A DNA stretch of 14,816 bases, taken from the NCBI GenBank assembly GCA_964365025.1, contig CAYIOJ010000023.1:1-14816 (forward strand), written 5' to 3'. The notes below the pieces were generated by a model that did no database searches, was not told the DNA's origin, and worked only from the letters and a program-made list of their open reading frames with translations. The stretch comes from UBA10003 sp964365025. Its GTDB lineage: Bacteria; Patescibacteriota; Patescibacteriia; Magasanikbacterales; UBA10003. How positions within the stretch are numbered: position 1 is the stretch's first letter; each line of letters opens with the position of its first letter. The translations under genes were made by a program, and so were the position numbers. Shown here in pieces: positions 1 to 6,447 of this stretch.

Positions 1-986
1 CCACCGGCATTCCGGCTGAAGAAATTATTGACGAGGAAAAAAATAAATTGCTGAACTTGGAAGAGGAAATAAAAAAGAAAATCATTGGCCAGGACGAGGC
101 CGTGCGGGAGGTGGCGCAGAGTTTGCGCCGCGCGCGGCTGGGGTTATCACACCCGTCGCGACCATTGGCTTCATTTATTTTTACCGGTCCCTCGGGTGTG
201 GGCAAAACCGAATTGGCTAAAGTCCTCGCGGAGTTAATTTTTAAAGACCGCGACGCTTTTATCCGCCTGGACATGTCCGAATTCAGCGAGGGCTTTCAAG
301 CATCTAAACTCATCGGTTCGCCGGCCGGCTATGTGGGTTACAAAGAAGGCAACAAATTCACTGACAAAATCAAACATAAACCATACTCGGTGATTTTGTT
401 TGACGAAATTGACAAGGCTCATCCGGAAATTTTTAACATTCTTTTACAAATTCTTGACGAAGGCCACCTCACCGACGCCACGGGCAAAAAAATCAATTTT
501 AAAAATACCATTATAGTAATGACCTCCAATCTGGGCAACGAACATTTCCGCGCCAATGGTTTTGGTTTTGAAGATGGCAAACCGGCCGCGCAAATTGACG
601 AGAAAAAAATCGCCTCGCTAAAAAATTCGGTTCTAAAAACTCTCAAAGAGCGCTTTCGGCCGGAATTTTTAAATCGCCTGGACTCCGTTTTGGTGTTCAA
701 ACCGCTCACGGCCAATAATTTAGAAAAAATCGTGGAATTGAAAATTGCCGAACTGAACGAACGGCTGGTCAAAAAAAATCTGGCCTTATCAATTTCAGAC
801 GAAGCCGCGAAAATTCTGGCGGAGCAAGCCGTGGGGCGCGAAGAGGGGGCGCGCGGCATTGGAAAAATAATTCAAAAAGAAGTAGAGGAAAAACTGGCCG
901 AATGGCTCTTGCAAAATCAGCCGAAGAAAAAACAAACAGTGCGTGTTAGCGCGAAAAAAAATATCATCGAGCTGAAATATGTTTGA
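1..986 (+). CDS. clpC: ClpC-type AAA+ unfoldase, C-terminal (D2) part, 5' truncated by window edge
   Basis: This is the second ATPase domain of a Clp/Hsp100 unfoldase, which threads proteins through its pore using ATP. The frame is open to the first base and begins TGIPAEEI, the usual D1-D2 junction, so the gene continues upstream; the TTG at 48 is internal. Visible in order: GQDEAV, Walker A GPSGVGKT, pore loop GYVGYKEG, Walker B VILFDEID, sensor region VMTSN, arginine-finger region FRPEFLNR and sensor-2 GAR, then a Lys-rich tail. Between the sensor region and FRPEF is a longer loop with GFGF, where ClpC and ClpA carry the tripeptide that docks on ClpP; ClpB has a shorter loop there. I therefore prefer a ClpP-partnering ClpC-type protein over a ClpB disaggregase. 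The next gene overlaps its end by 8 bases. Whether it has a Clp N-domain or a membrane anchor cannot be seen here. Confidence 0.9.
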   Translation, partial: TGIPAEEIIDEEKNKLLNLEEEIKKKIIGQDEAVREVAQSLRRARLGLSHPSRPLASFIFTGPSGVGKTELAKVLAELIFKDRDAFIRLDMSEFSEGFQASKLIGSPAGYVGYKEGNKFTDKIKHKPYSVILFDEIDKAHPEIFNILLQILDEGHLTDATGKKINFKNTIIVMTSNLGNEHFRANGFGFEDGKPAAQIDEKKIASLKNSVLKTLKERFRPEFLNRLDSVLVFKPLTANNLEKIVELKIAELNERLVKKNLALSISDEAAKILAEQAVGREEGARGIGKIIQKEVEEKLAEWLLQNQPKKKQTVRVSAKKNIIELKYV

Positions 987-1419
987 AAAGATTTATCCCT
1001 GGGTGACTTATCTTCTGATTTTGAGCGGCCTTTTTCAAACTTTGCTTTTGCCAATGGGCGCGATAACGGCTCTGCTTACTTTGATCGCCATGACTCTTTT
1101 TAAAGTGGTGCTTGCTCGCGCGGCCGCGCCGGTAAAAAATATCGTGGAAAAAGCAAGCGGCAAATCAGTGGGCAAAGAAACGATCAAAGCCGCCCAAGAC
1201 ATTAAAAATGTGAATATCTGGGCTTTAATAGTTGATTATCTTTTTACACCCATGAATCAAACGGAACAAATTTTTTTAATCTTGGGCTGGGCCGGTTTTC
1301 CTATTGCTTTGGCCGGTTTTGTCTCCATCTATTTTGGCGGCATCGCGGGAATTATGTGCAATGCCGCCTGGGTTGACTGGTGCTCATTAATAAAACCAAT
1401 CGTTGATATTTTTAAGTGA
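979..1419 (+). CDS. Small multi-pass membrane protein downstream of clpC
   Basis: I do not recognise a family. The 146-residue product has hydrophobic segments at about residues 8-24, 28-48 and 97-121, a basic and amphipathic stretch at about 46-75, and two cysteines near the C-terminus (127 and 135). Its ATG lies inside the end of the Clp gene (8-base overlap), which implies co-transcription and probably translational coupling, so the two products may act together at the membrane. There is no Shine-Dalgarno before the start, in keeping with a coupled gene. A palindromic repeat begins within 10 bases of its TGA stop. The coding call is safe from length, frame and overlap; the function is unknown. 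Confidence 0.75.
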   Translation: MFEKIYPWVTYLLILSGLFQTLLLPMGAITALLTLIAMTLFKVVLARAAAPVKNIVEKASGKSVGKETIKAAQDIKNVNIWALIVDYLFTPMNQTEQIFLILGWAGFPIALAGFVSIYFGGIAGIMCNAAWVDWCSLIKPIVDIFK

Positions 1420-1427
1420 CGCTAAGC

Positions 1428-1489
1428 GTCATGCCGAACTTGTTTCGGCATCCCATAAATATAAGATCCTGAAACAAGTTCAGGATGAC
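1428..1489. repeat. Palindromic repeat pair (GTCAT...ATGAC termini)
   Basis: Two 25-base units (1428-1452 and 1465-1489) face each other as an inverted repeat with 21 of 25 positions matching, separated by 12 bases. Each unit is itself a hairpin with an 8-bp stem and 5-base loop: ATGCCGAA/TTCGGCAT around CTTGT, and ATCCTGAA/TTCAGGAT around ACAAG. The outer ends are GTCAT and ATGAC. A further short palindrome (GACGC TAA GCGTC, 1418-1430) abuts the left end. The element fills the gap between two genes and ends 8 bases before the next ATG. It has no T-tract, so it is not a classic terminator. It resembles the dispersed non-coding palindromes (REP/MITE-like) of many bacterial genomes. Confidence 0.85.
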
Positions 1490-1497
1490 ACGCAAAT

Positions 1498-2706
1498 ATG
1501 GACAAAAAACGCCTTCTGCTCATCGCTTTATTCATCATAGCCACCGCGGCCATTGCCTATGGATTGTATTATGTTTTCTTGAAAAAACCCGCGGCGCCGC
1601 CAGTGGTAAAAAAGCCGCCGGTAACAGCTCCGGCCGGTGAACTGCCAACCGCGGGGATAGGCGCTCCCCCGCCGGCTTTGCCGCCAACGGCCGCGGCCCT
1701 GCCCAAAGCCGCGCCCACGGCGCAGGGCGGATTGACCCAAACCACCGCTCTTACCCCGGGTGCGGCGCTTTTTGCCACGGTTTCAGCCGACGGCAAAAAT
1801 GCCAACTACTATGATCCAAGTTCCGGCAAATTTTTCCGCGTTACTTCAAACGGCCAGGCCGCTCAATTATCAGCGCAAACTTTTGCTGACGCGCAAAAAG
1901 TAACTTGGTCAACGCAGAACGACAAAGCCATTATTGAGTATCCTGATAATTCCAAAATTCTTTACAATTTCACAACTCAAAAACAAGCGACCCTGCCCAA
2001 ACACTGGGAAAACTTCAGTTTTTCCAGTCAAGGCGACAAAATCGCGGCCAAAAGCATTGGTGTATCAGTGGAAAACCGCTGGCTCGTGATTGCCAATCCC
2101 GACGGTTCGGAAGCAAAAACCGTGGAGGCCCTGGGCAATAATGCCGACAAAGTGCAGGTGAACTGGTCCCCGGCCGGCGGCGTAATCGCTTTTGCCGCAA
2201 CAGGCGACGCTCTGGGATTTGCCCGCAAGGAAATAATACCCCTGGGTCCAAACAATGAAAATTACAAACCACTGGTGGTGGAAGGAATGTCTTTTGAACC
2301 AAAATGGTCGCCTAGCGGCGGACAGCTGATTTACAGCACCTTCAATGCCGATAGCAACTACGCTCCGACTCTTTGGTTCACCGAAGCGCAGGGCGATAAT
2401 ATGGGCGCCAATCGTCATAAATTAAATATCAATACTTGGGCGGACAAATGCGCTTTTGCCGACAATGATACGGTATATTGCGCCGTGCCTAACACTTTGG
2501 AAAAGGGAGTGGGCTTCGCGCCCGCGCTCGCCAAATCAACACCCGACACATTGTATAAAATTGATTTGAAAACAAACTTAAAAAATATGGTGGCAGTGCC
2601 CGAAGGTAATTTGTCCATAACCAATTTGGTGATTTCTGCCGACAAATCAATTTTATATTTCACTGATAATTCAACCGGCCAGCTGAATCAGATGAAGTTG
2701 AAATAA
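1498..2706 (+). CDS. Membrane-anchored TolB-like beta-propeller protein
   Basis: The 402-residue product has a basic start and one membrane helix (about residues 5-27), a Pro/Ala-rich linker (about 31-85) and then a beta-rich region to the end. That region repeats the pattern of TolB/PD40 propeller blades, with motifs such as WSTQNDKAII, FSSQGDKIAA, WSPAGGVIAF, WSPSGGQLIY and ISADKSILYF. The propeller should lie outside the membrane, held off by the linker. Such propellers usually bind proteins or ligands; no enzyme motif is seen. Two cysteines (318 and 328) could form a disulfide, which fits the DsbA-like gene just downstream. The ATG is the first in frame after the repeat element; only a weak AGGA at 1482-1485, inside the repeat, could serve as a distant ribosome site. 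It is probably in the same unit as the hydrolase genes that follow. Confidence 0.8.
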   Translation: MDKKRLLLIALFIIATAAIAYGLYYVFLKKPAAPPVVKKPPVTAPAGELPTAGIGAPPPALPPTAAALPKAAPTAQGGLTQTTALTPGAALFATVSADGKNANYYDPSSGKFFRVTSNGQAAQLSAQTFADAQKVTWSTQNDKAIIEYPDNSKILYNFTTQKQATLPKHWENFSFSSQGDKIAAKSIGVSVENRWLVIANPDGSEAKTVEALGNNADKVQVNWSPAGGVIAFAATGDALGFARKEIIPLGPNNENYKPLVVEGMSFEPKWSPSGGQLIYSTFNADSNYAPTLWFTEAQGDNMGANRHKLNINTWADKCAFADNDTVYCAVPNTLEKGVGFAPALAKSTPDTLYKIDLKTNLKNMVAVPEGNLSITNLVISADKSILYFTDNSTGQLNQMKLK

Positions 2707-2736
2707 ATTTCCTGGTTGGTTGTAAATTACCGAATG

Positions 2737-2809
2737 GGGACGCGGATATATCCCTTTTTGCAGTCGCGGCGAATAGTCCATAGCGCGAAAAGGGATATAT
2801 CCGCGTCCC
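2737..2809. repeat. Long perfect inverted repeat (REP-like hairpin)
   Basis: The arms at 2737-2758 and 2788-2809 are 22 bases each and perfectly complementary. They enclose a 29-base spacer whose ends also pair (TCGCG at 2764-2768 with CGCGA at 2784-2788). Each arm contains the palindromic core GGATATATCC. The element sits in the 118-base gap before the DsbA-like gene, 15 bases from its ATG. It has no clear T-run directly after the right arm, so a terminator role is doubtful. Its termini differ from the GTCAT/ATGAC elements elsewhere in the window, so it belongs to another repeat family. A REP sequence mobilised by an IS200-like (Y1) transposase is plausible, but no transposase gene is in the window. 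Confidence 0.85.
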
Positions 2810-2824
2810 TCTGAAAAAATTTTT

Positions 2825-3487
2825 ATGAAAACAAGCAACCTCATCCCTTTTCTCATAATTATTGGAATAATTTTTATCCTCGCGGCTTTTTTAAATTATG
2901 TCCGTTCTCACTCCCCCTCTGCTTATCAAAATTTAATTAAACAGACGCAGACTAAAAGTGAAACCGACGCTCCAACGCTCACCTCGCCCACCATTACCGC
3001 GGCCGACCCAGCTCTTGGGCCGACCAATGCCCAAATCACCATTGTGGAATACGCGGATTTTCGCTGTCCGCATTGCGCTGAAGTCAATTTTGAACTGAAA
3101 AAAATCATCGCGGCTTATCCTGACAAAGTACGCTGGGTTTGGAAGGATTTTCCATTTCTCCCGCCAGTCAATGTAACCTGGCTGGCGCACGAGGCCGCCC
3201 GTTGCGCGGAAAAACAAGGTAAATTTTGGGAATATCACGACACGCTGTTGATGAATCAAAATAATTTAAGCCGCGAAAATTTACTGGCTCTGGCAAAAGA
3301 ATTTAAACTTGATGAAAATCTATTTGTCCAATGCTTGGAAAGCGGCCAAACCAAACCCTTGATTCAGCGCGGATTTGAAGAAGGCAAGGCCGTAGGCGTT
3401 GATGGCGCGCCGTATTTCTTCGTGAACGGAGAGAAGTGGAAAGGAGAAATGACGGCGGAAAAAATTGGAGATTTACTAAAGTTATGA
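2825..3487 (+). CDS. DsbA-like (thioredoxin_4) thiol:disulfide oxidoreductase, membrane-anchored
   Basis: The 220-residue product has one N-terminal membrane helix (about residues 7-26), a short polar linker and a DsbA-like thioredoxin fold. The active site CPHC is at residues 81-84 after the strand ITIVEYADFR, and the cis-proline motif GAPYFFVNG (Pro196) is near the end. The helical insertion typical of DsbA-like proteins runs through about 115-185. Extra cysteines at 127 and 170 may form a structural disulfide. The domain should face outward and oxidise or isomerise secreted proteins. The stop overlaps the ATG of the next gene (ATGA, 3484-3487), tying it to two cysteine-rich envelope proteins that are obvious substrates. 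No Shine-Dalgarno precedes the ATG; a large hairpin lies just upstream. No DsbB or VKOR partner is visible in the window. Confidence 0.9.
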   Translation: MKTSNLIPFLIIIGIIFILAAFLNYVRSHSPSAYQNLIKQTQTKSETDAPTLTSPTITAADPALGPTNAQITIVEYADFRCPHCAEVNFELKKIIAAYPDKVRWVWKDFPFLPPVNVTWLAHEAARCAEKQGKFWEYHDTLLMNQNNLSRENLLALAKEFKLDENLFVQCLESGQTKPLIQRGFEEGKAVGVDGAPYFFVNGEKWKGEMTAEKIGDLLKL

Positions 3488-4884
3488 AAATTAGAAAAAT
3501 AATTTTACTAACGGCAATAGTGGGCGGCTTTTTTTACAGCGCGCCGGCCTGGGCGGAACAGGCGGAAAAATTTTGTCCGGCTTGCCAAGACACTCAATAC
3601 TGCGGACAAAAAACCAACTACCAATGCGTAACTAAAAAATCCACTAATGAAAATTGCGACCTTAACTCAGAATGTATCACTAACTTATGCGTCTTTGATT
3701 ATACCGAGGATAAAAAATTATGCATGAATCCGCATCCCGATATTTCCTGCGTTACAGGCGTTGGATGTCTGGTGTTAAAACCAAACGGCAAACCTTGTGA
3801 AAATTCCTATGAATGCAAATCTAAATTTTGCGGAACGGGACAGGGCGCGGAACAAAAATGTATAGATCCGCCGACCAATGCCGGTTATTTAAAAGTTCAG
3901 CCTATTGCCCCGGCCCTGGAAATAAAAATTCCAACACTACAACCATTTACAACCCAAGGCATGGAAGAGCCTGACGCCGAAGGCAATATCTATATTCCAT
4001 TTATCGGCCAATATATTGTTGGAATTTACAAATGGGCGCTGCTTATAGCCGGCATCGTCGCCACTATCATGATTATTCTGGGCGGATTCACTTACCTCAC
4101 TTCCGGCGGCAATGCCACGCGGGCCGAGGAAGGCAAAGAACGAATTGGCGCGGCTATTTTCGGTTTGGTTCTACTTTTGGGTTCTTATCTGCTTTTGTAT
4201 CTTTTAAACCCGGGCCTCGTGGAATTCAGAAGTTTAAAAATAAAAGTGATCAAGAGGCTGCCTATTGAATCAATGGCCTTTGAAAACCACGAACCGTCTA
4301 CAGGATTCCCCAAGGCGCTAGAAGCCACGGATTACGATGTAACTTTCCAAGCTTTTGCTAATTGCGCGGGAATAGACTGGAGAATTTACAAAGCTATCGC
4401 CTATAAAGAGTCGGGTTTAAATTCTAATGCCACCGGAGGCAAAACAGGCGATTTTGTCGGCCTTTTCCAGGTCTACCAACCCTACTGCAAAGATGTATTA
4501 CAAAAAGTTAAATGGGATACTTATTGCGACTCGCCTGGCCTGACCAACCCTTGGGTTAATAACGCCTTTGCCGCATTGCTCATAGACAAAAATGCGGCAA
4601 ATATAGAAGGGAAATGCCCGAACGCGCCATCTCCGGATAAATTAACCATGCTCTATATTGGCCATAATTGCGGGCCCGGAGCTTTGAATTCCCTTTTAAA
4701 AACCGGATGCGACATCAACAACTGGCTGGCCGCACCGCCTAATAATTGCAGTTTTAAAAAAATGAATTTTGCCAAAAATGTGGCCGGCGCCATGGCTCAA
4801 CTGGGCGTCTCTAATCTCAAAACAGCCCCTGAAAATTTTGATATCACTAAATGCCCATTTAATAGCGGCATGCCGTTATTATGA
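3484..4884 (+). CDS. Cys-rich / T4SS-pilin-like membrane protein fused to a lytic transglycosylase domain
   Basis: The 466-residue product starts at the ATG overlapping the DsbA-like stop; an upstream in-frame start at 3436 would spoil the signal peptide. In order: signal peptide 1-24 (ending AWA), a cysteine-rich ectodomain with 14 cysteines (31-126), a linker, then two membrane helices (about 177-201 and 222-243). The short polar loop between the helices carries TSGGNATRAEEGKERIG, the pattern of small type IV secretion pilin (VirB2-like) proteins. After the second helix comes a soluble SLT-type domain (about 285-440). The likely catalytic Glu is E309 in AIAYKESGLN, followed by GLFQV and a YIGHNCGPGAL segment like those of goose-type and SLT lysozymes. 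Eight more cysteines lie in this part. The predicted role is cleavage of peptidoglycan glycan strands outside the membrane. The next gene overlaps by ATGA and is a paralogue with a different enzyme domain. Confidence 0.85.
   Translation: MKIRKIILLTAIVGGFFYSAPAWAEQAEKFCPACQDTQYCGQKTNYQCVTKKSTNENCDLNSECITNLCVFDYTEDKKLCMNPHPDISCVTGVGCLVLKPNGKPCENSYECKSKFCGTGQGAEQKCIDPPTNAGYLKVQPIAPALEIKIPTLQPFTTQGMEEPDAEGNIYIPFIGQYIVGIYKWALLIAGIVATIMIILGGFTYLTSGGNATRAEEGKERIGAAIFGLVLLLGSYLLLYLLNPGLVEFRSLKIKVIKRLPIESMAFENHEPSTGFPKALEATDYDVTFQAFANCAGIDWRIYKAIAYKESGLNSNATGGKTGDFVGLFQVYQPYCKDVLQKVKWDTYCDSPGLTNPWVNNAFAALLIDKNAANIEGKCPNAPSPDKLTMLYIGHNCGPGALNSLLKTGCDINNWLAAPPNNCSFKKMNFAKNVAGAMAQLGVSNLKTAPENFDITKCPFNSGMPLL
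4006..4088 (+). repeat. Direct repeat copy 1 (within transglycosylase paralogue)
   Basis: This 83-base stretch, encoding the first membrane helix region, appears identical to 5409-5491 in the neighbouring paralogue, including synonymous positions. The sequences flanking it differ at many third positions. Confidence 0.85.
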
Positions 4885-6443
4885 GATATTTTTTATTTTC
4901 TATTTTGGTCTCTTCAGCTCTTTTGGGCGGCATTTTTTACAGCGCGCCTGTTTATGGTGAACAAACGGAAAAATTCTGCCCATCCTGCCCAGACACCCAA
5001 TATTGCGGGCCAAAAACCAATTATAATTGCGTCTATAAAAAAGGACCGGGCGCAGATTGCGATATCGGTTCGGAGTGCTTAAACCAATGCGTTTTCGATT
5101 ATACTCAAAACGAAAAAATCTGCATGAATCCAAATCCTGATATCTCATATATTGACGCGAATATCGGCTATATTTTGCTAAAACCAAACGGCACCTTATG
5201 CGAAAATTCTTATGAATGCAAATCCACTTATTGTGGCGTTGGTCAAGGCGAAGAAAAAAAATGCATGGATGCGGCAAACAATGAAGGATATCTCAAATTC
5301 ACGCCAACCGCTCCCAAACTTGAAGTGGATATCCCCACCATTCAACCATTTACAACCCAAGACATGGAAAAACCGGACACCGAAGGCAATATCTATATCC
5401 CATTTATTGGCCAATATATTGTTGGAATTTACAAATGGGCGCTGCTTATAGCCGGCATCGTCGCCACTATCATGATTATTCTGGGCGGATTTACTTACCT
5501 TACCTCCGGCGGGGACGCTTCACGAGCTGGTGAAGGAAAAGAAAGAATCGGCGCTGCTATTTTCGGCCTGATATTGCTCTTGGGTTCGTATATGTTACTT
5601 TATCTTCTAAATCCCGATTTGGTGCAGTTTAAAAGTTTAAAAATTAATGTTATTGCTAAAATGGATTTAGCGGATAATCCTGAAGTAATGAAAGACCCGA
5701 TAGATTCTCCGCCTTGTACTGGCCCCGATAGCCCTTCAAAACCTTCGGGTATTGGAGACATTACCTATCTTGGTCAATTAGACAATCTGGCGTGCGGAAC
5801 AAGGGACTTAAGTAAAATCAAATATATTGTCATTCATGAAGGTGGAAAAACTACTAAATCTACTGTGAATATTTTTAAACAACGCGAAGTTTCTTCCCAT
5901 TATTCTATTGATCAAGATGGAAAAATTTTTATACTAGTCGGTGAAGAAAAAAGAGCGCGACATGCTGGGCCAATCAACGCCTATTCAATCGGCATTGATC
6001 TGTCACATACAAAAGATTGCCCTGGCTCTGGTCCTTCACCAAATTGTACCTACACAGACGAAATGATTACCTCGTTGAATAAATTAATAAATAGTATTAT
6101 AAACCGAACTGGCATTGGTGTTGTTAAATCCGATCAGTCAATTATTGGCCACTGCCAGATAGAAGGCACGACCCATACTGACCCGCGCAATCTTAATTGG
6201 AGCAAACTTGGACTAAACAACGCGGCGCATTATGAAGATGGCAATAATTTGGCCAGTAAATGTAAAATAATATTTAATGCGGCAACCGCTCAACAAGCTA
6301 AACAAGCGACGAAACAATCTTCCGGATCAACGGGTTGTTGCACTTTGCCTAGTGGCGCCACAATGTTAGATACATTTGAACAAGATTGCACAAATCTTTT
6401 TGGCGGTACAAAGTGGGATCAAGGCGATTGTCCTAGCCCTTAA
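4881..6443 (+). CDS. Cys-rich / T4SS-pilin-like membrane protein fused to an N-acetylmuramoyl-L-alanine amidase domain
   Basis: The 520-residue product is a paralogue of the upstream gene over its first ~255 residues: signal peptide (about 1-27), cysteine-rich ectodomain with 12 cysteines (33-128) and two membrane helices (about 179-203 and 224-245) with the same pilin-like loop. Its enzyme domain differs: about 312-445 is an Amidase_2/PGRP-type zinc amidase that would cut the bond between MurNAc and the stem peptide. Motifs are IVIHEGG (H319), SHYSIDQDGKI, RARHAG, SIGIDLS and IIGHC...HTDP (H424 and D434). H319, H424 and D434 match the zinc ligands of AmpD/AmiD-type enzymes in order and spacing. 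The position two before the Asp, usually Lys in that group, is His432. A C-terminal tail with a CC pair and other cysteines follows. The start overlaps the preceding stop (ATGA), so translation is probably coupled. Confidence 0.85.
   Translation: MRYFLFSILVSSALLGGIFYSAPVYGEQTEKFCPSCPDTQYCGPKTNYNCVYKKGPGADCDIGSECLNQCVFDYTQNEKICMNPNPDISYIDANIGYILLKPNGTLCENSYECKSTYCGVGQGEEKKCMDAANNEGYLKFTPTAPKLEVDIPTIQPFTTQDMEKPDTEGNIYIPFIGQYIVGIYKWALLIAGIVATIMIILGGFTYLTSGGDASRAGEGKERIGAAIFGLILLLGSYMLLYLLNPDLVQFKSLKINVIAKMDLADNPEVMKDPIDSPPCTGPDSPSKPSGIGDITYLGQLDNLACGTRDLSKIKYIVIHEGGKTTKSTVNIFKQREVSSHYSIDQDGKIFILVGEEKRARHAGPINAYSIGIDLSHTKDCPGSGPSPNCTYTDEMITSLNKLINSIINRTGIGVVKSDQSIIGHCQIEGTTHTDPRNLNWSKLGLNNAAHYEDGNNLASKCKIIFNAATAQQAKQATKQSSGSTGCCTLPSGATMLDTFEQDCTNLFGGTKWDQGDCPSP
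5409..5491 (+). repeat. Direct repeat copy 2 (within amidase paralogue)
   Basis: This is the second copy of the 83-base identical block at 4006-4088 (offset 1403). It covers the membrane helix shared by the two hydrolase paralogues. Confidence 0.85.
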
Positions 6444-6447
6444 AAAC

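Noticed and set aside
3436..3483. Upstream start of the transglycosylase fusion
   Set aside because: It adds 16 charged residues before a clean signal peptide; the ATG at 3484 forms the ATGA overlap seen again at 4881.
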